DNA from: Liolophura sinensis
Taxonomy: Eukaryota > Mollusca > Polyplacophora > Chitonida > Chitonidae
Reading direction: 5' to 3'
Length of the DNA stretch: 64,000 bases
NCBI RefSeq assembly: GCF_032854445.1
Contig: NC_088300.1
Location: forward strand, 12,743,191-12,807,190
Position numbers and translations under genes: made by a program
In this document: positions 1 through 11,162 of the stretch, in pieces
Numbering within the stretch: the stretch's first letter is position 1
Layout: every line of letters begins with the position of its first letter
The notes under the pieces: generated by a model
Databases searched by the model: none
Told to the model about the DNA's origin: nothing
What the model saw: the letters and a program-made list of their open reading frames with translations, nothing else

Positions 1-1624
1 AGCCTATAGTTTCATATTTTAAAGTTTTCTTCTCTTTTAACTTTGGGTCAACTTTCCGTTTTAAAGAATACTGTTACATTTCTATTGCCATGGTTTCTGC
101 TGTTGTTAGCAAGATGAACGTGGGTGGAATAAGTATGTCATAGGCATTCTTATTTTTCACAGAAAATAAGAACTGCGTGTTAGAGATAAATCTTTCATTG
201 ATCGTTCAATTTATCTCATGTAATGAGCCATTTTCCAGTTTTGCGCACAACAGGTAATGTAATAAGGGTGTCTCGGTTTAGGGATATTTTTACTATATAG
301 TTATACAGCGCCCGCGACAAACAATCTTTTCATCACTTTGCGCTTCATCATATTTATGTCACCTATGAAAAGCACTTTGTTAAAATTGTCTTCATTATAT
401 GCCCGTGCACTTATATATGCAATAATACTTATGTTTCTTTATATGACCATCTAACACACCAGTTTTAAAAATTGAAACTCATAATTATATTTGTCCATGT
501 GAAAAAGGACACGGTTCCAAATGCGCAACGTTGAACTGAGTATTCATGGCGGATGTGTTATGAAAACTCATCGAATCGTGTTTAATTTAGCGCAAAGATA
601 ATTTGATCAGGATAAAAATAAAATTTATTGCCAATGTATATTGTGTTGAGTCTCTCGGTCGAATAGAAGTGCAGACGGTCACTTGGCGAGTTGGCAATCC
701 GGCTTCTTTATTGAGTCTGGAAGCCTTGACCCAACAATTTTAGGGGTGAACATATCGATGTCACGGATAAGATAGCGTGCGTGCGCTGGACACATTCAGA
801 TGCGCTTTCCTCTGCCTCGGGTACACGCATCTCTTGCAAAAACCCGCCCTGGACGATTTGCCGAAATATTAGTTTCCGCTCTGCTGCGTTCCTACGGCGA
901 TTGGATTTCCAGCCCTAATTTTAAAATTAATGAACACATATGAGCTTTTATAGGCATCTCTGAAAACCGATAGGTGTTTTAAATTAAAAACACAATAGCA
1001 CGAGACTTCTCGGATTCGCCGGCCAACTGTGTTCTCTTTAGTCCTATTAAGTTTTAATATAATTATTTCATCCTCGTTGGATGGGTATTTGGTTTGTGGA
1101 TTGAAGCAGAAATTGATACCCAGTTTACGCCATTAACCCCCCGTCCTAATTATGACCGTAGCGAAACTGAACCATGTTGCCCAGGCAATCCGGAGAATCG
1201 GCAATGACAATAAACGTGTATTAATATTATATGTGTGAATGTGTAGCTTTTCATCATGAAACGCGAATGTCTAGCCGTTTCGGACGCTGGTTTGCACAAG
1301 TTATCTATGAGTTGACTATAAAGCAGTGCCGTGAAGCCGGTCAGGATTCAATATGATACATTTCACTATTGCATCACAACTACACCTTCCTCACCTTCAA
1401 AGCATATAAGGTGAGGCCTTGAAGGGTATTGTTTAACAGTGAATAGTCCGCTTCAGCTGTATGGTTTAATGCATAAACATATTCAATTGGTGTCTAAGAA
1501 AAGAATACACAATGATGTGGTCATGGTTGTGTATGATTATGAAAGGCATGTTCCAAAGAAAGTTCAATATCACAATGCATATGTGTGAGCTCTAGGGCAA
1601 GGTATGTGTGTGAGGTGTGTGTGA

Positions 1625-1643
1625 GGGGTGGGGTGGGGTGGGG
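1625..1643 (+). repeat. G-quadruplex motif, four G4 runs with single-T loops
   Basis: The plus strand reads GGGGTGGGGTGGGGTGGGG within a GT-rich tract (about 1600-1655). Four G4 runs with one-base loops are among the most stable intramolecular quadruplex patterns known. It probably arose from slippage of a GT-rich simple repeat. Confidence 0.8.
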
Positions 1644-1803
1644 TGTGTGTGTTGTTATGGGGTGTACCTATATAAATGAACACGGCATGAACATTCCGTT
1701 ATTTTAAATATCACATTAGTGCAGATGAACCACATTTCATGCCGTTTTATTGTCAACAAATGAAGGTTTCAAATACCACTGACAAAACCAGAGGGGAGTT
1801 GTT

Positions 1804-1816
1804 GGGGGGGGGGGGG
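1804..1816 (+). repeat. Poly(G) tract
   Basis: Thirteen consecutive G residues. The exact length may be affected by sequencing error. Confidence 0.85.
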
Positions 1817-3299
1817 ATAACCGCGGAGACGACACTGATTAAAGCTGATGGCTTGCGCTTTAGGGAATCGATTTCACGCCTTTCAATAATTGTCACCATG
1901 ATCAAAAACAAGTTAAATCTGAAAGGCTAATTGAGCAGTTAGTATTCCGAAAAATTTGACAAAAGACTGTGAAATCGCCTATGGCACGCAAATAGGCATG
2001 GCGATAATCATTCACGCCATACACTTCATGGATTAAACGCTTAACCAAATTAGAGAAATATTACAAACCTCGACTTTTAATCAAACGGAAAATTAGAAAC
2101 ATTTAATTAGTTGCATATTCACGAAATGATGCAATAATAATAATAATAATAACCATGCATGAGACACTGTGTACCTACAATGGACTTCGATTCTAAAGCA
2201 TTAATTTTAAACAGATATGGCAATGAGAAACATGCCGGTTTTAAAACTTAAAAATCTTTCTGGCACATATGCACAGCTTGCGGCTTGACAATCGAGTAAT
2301 GTAACTGTAACCATCCATGTTTAGCTTGCCTTGAAGTTTTCCACAAAAATGTCTATAATGAAGCAAAGCACGACGACAGAATCAAAAGCAAAACAAAAAA
2401 AAGCATAGAACCGCTAGCAATTTTTTTCTGTTTGTAATTAAATAAAATATTTGTGTGCAGCATTCATTCGCTATAGGAGTGGCGTATCCGTCGCAATAAT
2501 AAAATGTGTTGACCCTAGTTTTAATACTCCAATAATCTGAGGTGGCAGTCTATTTAAAAACGAAATAGTTCATTCAGACTTAGCACTGTTCTGTTTTATC
2601 AATCTTGGTTGTTTGGTTTCTGTGTCCAATTTTTTCGAATTCGAGTCTCAAAGCGAATAACATCTAAATCATTGATTGTGCACACTGATTACAACACAAA
2701 CACTAATCAACAGCTCTTTCCCGTGGCATTGTCATTATTCTCTGTTAAGATAATACACAATAAACCCTCTCTGATCTGTCTGGTCATTGCATGGTTTGGC
2801 CCTCATGGCGGCGTGCATGCGCTGTCACACATCTCGTGACAGACGCTAATCGGCTTTGTTCGGAAGTCAGCCATCACTGAGAAGGTTCCGGGATCCGCGA
2901 CCACGCCATTGCCATCCCAGATGTTCCTCCATCTCACACACAAAATTATCTTCATCTTCTATCAAGGCTGCGGATATTTTCCCCATGTTCTCTCCTGACA
3001 GGAAATTTCCGGGCAAAGGGAAGAGGGTTCTAATTTAACAAGGCACACGGCGTTACCTAATGAGCGAAGAGTCCCTGACTGTTGCTCCTCTGGGAGATTT
3101 GATGCCGTTAGACCAAGTTCTCTGGGGGCCACAGGGCGATTGTCGTCAACCATATACACACATCTTCATATTGTCAATTGCTTCATTCATCAAACCAGTC
3201 GCTTTGTACAACTTTACGGGAGTCTCTAAATCAACAATCTTAGTCCTCGTGAAATTAACTGTATCTGACAATCATGCCGCATTCGGTTGACGGTTGGGA

Positions 3300-3312
3300 G
3301 GGGGGGGGGGGG
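3300..3312 (+). repeat. Poly(G) tract
   Basis: Thirteen G residues directly after GGGA. No nearby gene. Confidence 0.85.
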
Positions 3313-4832
3313 CGCAAGCTTTCTGAGTTTGATACAGAGAGACTCCTAATATTTACAGATATGTGATAAAATTTACCAAGAAAGGAGAGAAAGTCAGATT
3401 GATATGTATATATTCAGTGGTTATAAAACATTTAACAGTTTCATTTTTCCTACACTTTATTCGTTATACGTTCGTTTTCGCACAGTTTGCATATACTCAT
3501 GTTCAATAAAAATGAATGTCAGTGAAGACGAAATATTCCTCCCGAATTTACTGGGTAAGTTCTGTTCTGTATTTATGTACATTTTTCTCAAATATAAGGA
3601 GGTCAATTTCGAGCAAACTCTGCCGACAAGGCATGCTCCTCCCCTACCCCCCATGAATTCTGTAATGAATTAGATTACCTAGTCAGATTACCCTTATGCT
3701 GTCTCCCTGAGGTGTGCGTACAAACATCGTCCCTGGTTGATAACGCCGCATTAGGCACTTCAAAAGCTTGTCATTACCGAACAATGCGCTATCGGTGGGC
3801 ATTTTCCCCGCCTGCCAGTCGTGCTCAAGCCATACTGGTTCCGTCTCCAGCACAACCGCTGTACTTTTGTACGCGTCAGTGGTTCTGGCGTTAGATTCAT
3901 AGCCCGATACTAGATTATCATGAACAATTACAACAGTGGTCACACTTCAGGCTTGCTATAACCCCTTGATCACCTGACCGCTTCTATTGGCTGGGAAACA
4001 TCGTCACTGATTCGAGAGCGCTGCTCGACTGACGGTAGCCGCCAGCGATCGTTACCTGAGGCCATCGGTCAGCTGGGCGCACCATGGGACGCATGCCACA
4101 TTCGGACCAATGACCTCAGCGAACACACACGTACATGTTTCCAGTTGTGCTTGAAGTTAAAGAGGCTAATTATTTTGCATTCTGTGTAAGCAAACGTGTG
4201 CCTTCGCTACAGACTGACTTATCTTCAATCAGCTCTGTTTGTGTCTCGGGACCTTAGCATTGCCTTCATTACCGGACAACCGTTGTTCTACGACTTTCCC
4301 AACAAGCAGGAATCTAACTCCGTACCTGCGTACTATTGCGAGAGGCCAGTTTTGAGGTGGCATAATTAATGTATTGCTTTTCAATGAAGGGCCGGGTCTC
4401 GTTTATTTTTTGTGGTCGACCTGTTATTGATGACCTGACGATCTGAAAGCTATGCAAAGCCCTCCAGAAGCATCCGTGCAGAAAGTCACTATCGAGAATC
4501 CGTTGAGCGAAATGTTCACGACAGACGATTATTCCGGACCGGTTAGCCAGTCGTATGTTTCTCAGATACCTAACGGGAATTCCTGACTACATTCTCTGCC
4601 AAAGGTATCATCTGTTCTTTGTCGTGGGCCACGACTCACGGGCTAAGAAAAGGGAGCTCTCGTGATCGGGTAAAAACAAAGGCCGCCAGTAGTGATCTAT
4701 CATTTCTGATCCCCGACTTGTATTTGTACTTTGTCCAATCCCCTCGCTACATTCCCCAAGAAGTTTGAATAGCGAACTATTAGATGTAATTAGTTGGGAA
4801 TAATTTATGTTAGGTATTAATTTTATATTAGT

Positions 4833-4955
4833 TTGATTGGTGCTTTACGCTGTGTACAAGAATATTTCACATTTACGACGGTTTCCAGCATTATAATGGG
4901 AGGAAACCCACTACCATCCGCTTGTTACTGCAAGACCTTCCCACCTACGATGGGA
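4833..4955 (-). mobile_element. tRNA-derived SINE (family 1), truncated
   Basis: On the minus strand this ends in the family tail (reverse of TTGATTGGTGCTTTACGC), preceded by the AGTGAAATATTCTTG-like and TTTCCTCCCA-like central blocks seen in the copies at 46680 and 62043. The tRNA-like head is missing and the copy is diverged, so it is old. Confidence 0.75.
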
Positions 4956-7900
4956 GTTAAACAAATAGTGTAATAATAAAGTTATGCTGACTTATGTAAG
5001 TAATATACAGTTGTAGGCTTATATTAAAATGCATTGTTATTGACAAAGTCTGTGCTATTTATTTTGCATGTATAAGGAAGACAAAACGCTAACAAAAACC
5101 AGCATGCAGTGTAGTGGACTTAGACCAAGAGAATAAAGCTACCCTTCGTTTTATAAGCTGATTTTTAAAAATCATGGCAGTTTGAATCACTTTTACATGT
5201 TAAGGCTCGGCGATCCGGCAGGTGGGGTAGTCATTTAAATCGTTTTAATGAAAACTGAAAACTGTCAGTGAAATGACAGTGGCAGTGAAGGGTTAATGAC
5301 AGGGTGGAAGGGCTGCGAGCGCCTGCCATCGGCCCGATAGAAGCGTACAAAGGCACGAGACTTCGACCCGATACTGCTGATGAAGAGGAAGGAGAGGACG
5401 GGTGCCAACGAAACAGGCTCCTACTTCCCATAAACTAAAGACACCTGGGCCTTGACTGCTCATTTAATAACGCCTCTGACAACAAAACCTTAGTGCTCCC
5501 GTCGCGCTGATGATTGTACGGACAATTATCAGAGCTCTTGTTCGCTAGGTATAATAACCGCGTGCAAATCGCCACGATGGCAGAACAAGCCAATCGTCCA
5601 CAGACAGTCATCTGTATACAACGTCTGTTAGTACCTTGGTCTCAATGAAGACATTGTATTTCATGAAGGTAAAAATAACAGACAAATCTCACAGAAATGA
5701 ATAGACACAACATGGCCTGGAGTTGGAAATTACAAACTTATACTCATGCGTGCAAGAAAATAAACAAATTTATATATAAAAAAAAACAACATTATAATCC
5801 CTTATCTTTATTACACACACATTTCCACAAACACATTACCAAGATATGCAACGTAGTTTTGCCACCGTTTGTTGCACAAAGTATTAATTTTAAATTGCTT
5901 TTTATAAATGTCATTTACATGCGGGAAAACATTACACCCAATACAAATGTGTACTGTCATAAATGCACAGGTTTTCAAAGTATTTGGGTTTCATGTCTCA
6001 GTGCACTTATATATTATGCTAATATCTGAAAATCTTGCAAAGTAAACAAATGCGATTCGTAACAGCCAGTATGTTTATAATAACTGTTTTATGCTCACTG
6101 CTATAAATACTCAGTTCGAGACACACAATTGTAGTTTGTGGCAGTGGGTTTGGGTATTCATGTACACAGGCTGTATATATTTGGAAAAAATATCAGCCTT
6201 TTTTTTACCTCTTACGTTGTATCTGATGTACCATATTGTTTCAGTTCTTTTCTTCGTGAGACAAAACAACCGTGTTCTGATGTTTCGTAAAGAAAAGCTG
6301 GTTGTCTTCCATTGCTGTTCTAATGTTTCGTTTATATTGCTTGATTTTTTTGTTCAGCCTCCTCATTTGTGCCACAAGTTCGTCTCTTGACGGCAACCTC
6401 ACAAAAATCAATTTGCGTGAATGTAATTATTCCCTGGTGCTAACGGTTAGCCGGCAAATGGGCGCGAAATCCGATAGCCTTATAACGTTTCATATGTTCC
6501 TCGTTTGAGGCAACTTTCACATCGTCTGAGAAGCCCGCATTTGACGTTCGTCTGACTTGGAAGCGACACTGGCCGGAAAGTAAGGAAAGCTCAAAACAGC
6601 CAAGCAGGTGCAATTCCCAGTTTTTGCATAGTTCAATAAAAATGCATGTGCTGAAAATCTCCAATAGTTTAACAACTATTTGTTTCATTTTGTGTGAACT
6701 TATGATTGAAGTTGATGAGAGTGCATGTTGGTTGGATGTTCGCTGCTCTCTCAGTCAGATTTGTCTCTAGCGTATTGACGCCCAGTCTATAACTAGGGGT
6801 ATCACTTTCCCATTTCTACGTTCGCAGTATTAAGTTCCCAGAAATGGCACAACCAGAAAACCTTAAGCCATCGCTAAAAGCCTCTTGACTCTGGATCATT
6901 GGCTTTGTTATTTTTGCGTGTTCATGGGTCAACAAAGTAGCCTGAACCTTGTCACTGGTACTGACATAATGACACTGACCTTCATCCACTTCCTCTCAGA
7001 CACCCTCCATGGAATATCCAGAGCGGTTTGCAAGACGATGATTTATAGAAATACACATTTGTGCATGAGTTCAAATTACAAAAATTTACAGTTACCTGCA
7101 TATTTTTTGCAGCTGTTATAAAACATTAACATTCAGTTATTACAGTTTTCCCGTTCAAATAAACATTTTCAAGCCGAGGTATGCTTGTTCCCAAACCCAA
7201 CATTTCTTTGGAATATGTTAAGCTTGTTTCATTTCACACTGTTTTGCAGATCTGACATCGAATGTTTGAAGAGTTTACCCGTATTTGTAACAAACAGCTT
7301 TATAGTAAGTATCATATTTATCTTGAGTATTTCACTGTCTGTGTATATGAAGAAAAATGCCAAGTCTTTTTGACTTGTCCATTAATTCTATGTTCAAGAC
7401 TGTATTTACACTATGTCCTTATAATAATAATAATAATAATAATAATACTGATACCTGTATTTCAGACAAAAAAAAAAACAGTCGATAGTTGTACATATGA
7501 CAAAAAAAGAAATTAAAAGTGGAAAAGCATACAGCCGGATACGCTTTGCAGCGTGTGTGATATAATATCGTTTATCTACCATATACGCGTTAACTAATAC
7601 ACGTTTGTTTGTCAATTTTATGATTTTCATTTAATATTATCTAGAATGTGCAAATGCGCTGCCTCAATTAAATATGATGTAATTGTAAATCTCTTTGAGA
7701 TAAAATAAACATTTTTGTTTTATTCTGTTACAGCGACATTATTGCTTTTTTAACGATTATCTGTGTACTCCTCGATGTGTATACGAAAAATATATTGTGT
7801 AAATGGAAAAATATTAAAAGCCTGACACCACATAAGATTGGCGTAACTTTCTCACTTTAATTGTAAAGTTAAAAGCCTGAACCCCCTTGTGTCAACCGCA

Positions 7901-8381
7901 AAAAAGAAAAAAAAGAAACATCTTATCGTCCAATCTACGAACAAGGATAAGTTGCCAATATAGAAGGTTCAACACACGCAGAGGCCTAAGGCGACAAGAT
8001 GTGATGGAAGACATCAGAAGAAATGAACAAGGGTATCAGCATTTCAAAGAAAGAGCAAGTATTAAAAATATATATTATCCCGTCAAATTGCCACCGTTTT
8101 CAAGAACTTGATCTTCGGCCTATCTACAGATCATATAGCTACTTAGGAAATTGAGAAGGGGCTTTAGTGCGTCTACTAATCTTTGAAGAGAGATCTTGCA
8201 TAGGCAATCTTGGTATGTATCTCTAAAATTTTGAACTCATCTTGATTTGGCTTGTTTGATGGGAATTTGACTACTAATTTCAATATTAATCCAAATAAAT
8301 GTGAATTAATGGCACTTATCGCGTTCCTGATCAACGTGCAGAGTGATATGAAATATAAGAAAAATAACTCCGACAACTGAT
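4956..8381. other. Non-coding interval
   Basis: No gene recognised. It holds a triple TGACAG cluster (5261-5302) in a moderately GC-rich patch (5230-5600), a very AT-rich stretch from about 5690 to 7900, and an (AAT)n tract at about 7420-7446. Open frames here are short and low in complexity. Confidence 0.6.
7420..7446 (+). repeat. (AAT)n microsatellite
   Basis: About nine units of a trinucleotide AAT repeat in AT-rich sequence. Confidence 0.85.
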
Positions 8382-8628
8382 TGATTTATTTATTTAATTG
8401 GTGTTTAGCGCCACACTCAAGAATATTTCACCCATACGACGGCGGCCAGCATTATGGTAGGATGAAGTCGGGCAGAGCCCGGGGGAAACCCACAACCATC
8501 CACAAGCTGCTGGCACACCTGCCCACATACTGGAGAGGAAGCCGGCATGAGCTGGACTTCAACTCACACCGGCCGCATTGGTGAGTTGAATTTCCTGATT
8601 CCCTGGGCCGCGCTGGCAGGCCACGGAG
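8382..8628 (-). mobile_element. tRNA-derived SINE (family 1), near full length
   Basis: On the minus strand it runs from a head related to TGGCC (near 8625) through the GAGTTGAAGTCCAGCTCATG B-box region, the CCCGGGCTCTGCCCG central block and AATATTCTTGAGT, to an A/T-rich (AAATAAAT) tail at 8382. The head is degraded compared with the 46680 copy. Part of it translates by chance into short open frames. Confidence 0.88.
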
Positions 8629-10302
8629 AAAATGATATGATTGTTGCGATGATAGTGATACTATAGAAATGAATAATATACATGAAGCAAAGGAGCATAT
8701 TTTTCTGTCCAGTGAAAAGTCGGGTCCAAACTATAGCTGAACACTTTTGTCTCTTAATGCAAGTTACCATGCTGTTTGCCGATGAACAGATAAGGTAGGA
8801 GTAACAATAAATTATGCACAGCGCAGACACGATGCAGTCTATAGGCAGGAATTGTTCTTTCTTTGTATAGAAATAGAAATTACAAAAAATGAAAAGCTGG
8901 TCCTTACGAATTACACCGGGCGTGAATAATAATAAAATAATATGTACATAAAGACATTGATAATAAAATACTCATATGATGTTGATTGGTGATCTTGCCG
9001 ATGTTGTAGACGCTCGCCATTTATTTATTCACAGAACAGAACTTTTCTCTAATGTCTATATAGCCTTTCACAAATTCATGTTGTTTATTAAAAGCAAACC
9101 ATAGTTATGCATTAGAAAATTAAACAGGTAGGAGCCTTACATTGAAATTAATTTCACAACAGACAGCCAGACAAGAATTATAAAAGATTGTTGAATAAGA
9201 ATAACATTAACGATGTGGAACAAAATTGTAAACCGTGGGCCAAGTATTTTGTCTCTGTTTGTTTGTGTTACGTCATCTACATCCTACAGACTACACCGAC
9301 CCACGACATCAAAAGAAGCGTGTGCACTGATCTCATGCGTCTTGCATCCTGGGGGTAGGGTTACATAAAATTGTCCTCAAAAGTATTCGTAAGGCTTTTC
9401 ATGCCGATCGTTTATTGTCGATGGGTTTCTTGTCTTTCTCCAAATATGGCTTCTCTGACAGTTTGCACACGAATGAAATGACTACTCAAGGAAGTCAGAG
9501 CTTCAATTCTGGACATTATGTTAACTCTGAACGTGCAGCCACAGCCATGTCTCATGTCATCAGCGGTTAAAGTGCAATGCGTCTACTGCACAAGTTTTAT
9601 TGTGGAAACAAACATAACTCTATGTTGAACTACCACACGAAACAGAAAATACAAGCCATGAGAGTAAAAGCCAATGTAAAATTATTCATAAAGTTTAATA
9701 TTTATATATCGAATTCTGTGCCTTTCCTGCCGCGTATTTTTCCTTCGCCGTCAAAAGTAATATAGGCCTCTCCTCTAGCATTTGGAAGATTATACATGTG
9801 GCCCGCCTTCTTCAATCAACGCCACTAATTATTACTACAAAATTTAGAACATTAAAAACATTTAATAGAATGTCCTCAGTTTAAATTTCTTAAATTTTAA
9901 CACACGGCGTAAAACACCAATCAAAGATATAAATAAATTAAATTTTAACAAGGAATGAAATTTCTTGGGCATGGGTCAATATGAAAAGCGTGTGGGGAAT
10001 CTCTGAAGCTTTGCTTCAGACACAACTTGTATCCAGTGTTTAAATCCTGGCATGGGGAGTATATCTGCCTGGATCGCGTTGAATAAAATGTCCAAGTTGG
10101 ATATATGAACGGTTGTATTCACAGAATTACCGAGAATAGATTTTTGAGAACTTACAGCATATGGGATATATATGATTTGGATGCTCATTTAATTTACTTG
10201 TCTATATATTATCCCTTCCTTTTTTTGTTGCCCTCTTTTTGCATTCATGATTTCGTCCTAATTTCTTCTTCACTTATAATATTCCTAGTTGGACTGGAAT
10301 AT
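8629..10302. other. Non-coding interval with SINE tail fragment
   Basis: AT-rich, no gene recognised. 9902-9940 is an isolated SINE family-1 3' end. Confidence 0.6.
9902..9940 (+). mobile_element. SINE family 1, 3' tail fragment
   Basis: ACGGCGTAAAACACCAATCA followed by an AAATAAAT-type tail. Only the last 40 bp or so remains, as expected for an extreme 5' truncation. Confidence 0.65.
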
Positions 10303-10508
10303 GTGGCCGAGTGGTGTTAGCACGCCAGTGCGCCGCAATGAATCAAAAGTCTCTCACCAATGTGGTCGCTGTGAGTCCATCTTACAATGGCTTCCGCTGG
10401 TCTGCCGCAACCTGCGGATGTTTCCTCCCACAATAATGATGGCCGCAGTGGTATAAGTGAAATATTCTTGAGTACGGCGTAAAACACCAATCAAATAAAT
10501 AAATAAAT
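10303..10508 (+). mobile_element. tRNA-derived SINE (family 1), internally shortened
   Basis: It begins TGGCCGAGTGGTGTTAGCAC, a good RNA polymerase III A box (TRGYNNARNGG), and continues with CTCACCAATGTGGTCGCTGT. It then jumps over part of the central region to TTTCCTCCCA, the AAGTGAAATATTCTTGAGTA block and the CGGCGTAAAACACCAATCAA tail with (AAAT)n. The missing part is roughly 40-50 bp relative to other copies. Confidence 0.88.
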
Positions 10509-10923
10509 GTTGGTAGTTGGTTGAACGTTATCGTTGACGAATGCTGTATACAAATGTCTGCTACGACACCTATATTCAACGTTCCAGTTTGCAGAAAACA
10601 TCACATTTACTTGTGCATCATACCTTTATGCTATTCATGTGTGCTCATTATTTCCATATGAAAGACAGTCAAGTTGAGCTTGTTACTAGACGGCATCCAG
10701 GTTTATACGAAGGGAAATTCCAAGATAGCTTTGCGAGTATAGCCACCCTGTATCTAGCCAGGAAAACTGTTGTTAATCACATGCTCTTAAGTGAAGAGTG
10801 AGCTAAATACGTGAATGTCCCGTAAACATTTCGATTACCATGCAGACAACTGCAAGTTATTTCATGTTTTACTGTTACGGTCACACGTTGCAAGATAACA
10901 CAGATTTGTGGTTTGTTAACCTT

Positions 10924-11153
10924 CATGCTGAGGTGGTTAGCGAGAGGGTTAGCCTCTCACCAATGCGGTCGCTGTGCTTCCTCTCCAGCCGTATGTGGGA
11001 AGGTCTGGCAGCAAACTTCGAATGGTCGTAGGTTTCCCCTGGGCTCTACCCGGTTTCCTCCCGCGAGAATGCTGGCTGCCGTCGTAAAAGTGAAATATTC
11101 TTGAGTATGGCGTAAAACACCAATCAAATAAATAAATAAATAAATAAATAAAT
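10924..11153 (+). mobile_element. tRNA-derived SINE (family 1) with candidate target-site duplication
   Basis: Near full length: GCTGAGGTGGTTAGCGAGAG head, TCTCACCAATGCGGTCGCTG, a central block ending CCCGGTTTCCTCCCGCGAG, then the conserved tail and a six-unit AAAT repeat. GTTAACCTT just before it (10915-10923) and GCTAACCTT just after it (11154-11162) differ by one base and may be the target-site duplication. The long pure AAAT tail suggests a relatively young copy. Confidence 0.88.
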
Positions 11154-11162
11154 GCTAACCTT

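Larger units (their letters stand above)
1..4832. other. Non-coding, downstream of Six1/2
   Basis: No gene recognised. It holds a four-run G4 motif (1625-1643), G13 tracts (1804-1816 and 3300-3312), a short (AAT)n at about 2131-2150, and a CpG-rich island at about 3960-4135. Open frames of 60-90 codons in this block overlap each other on both strands and show no domain. Confidence 0.6.
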
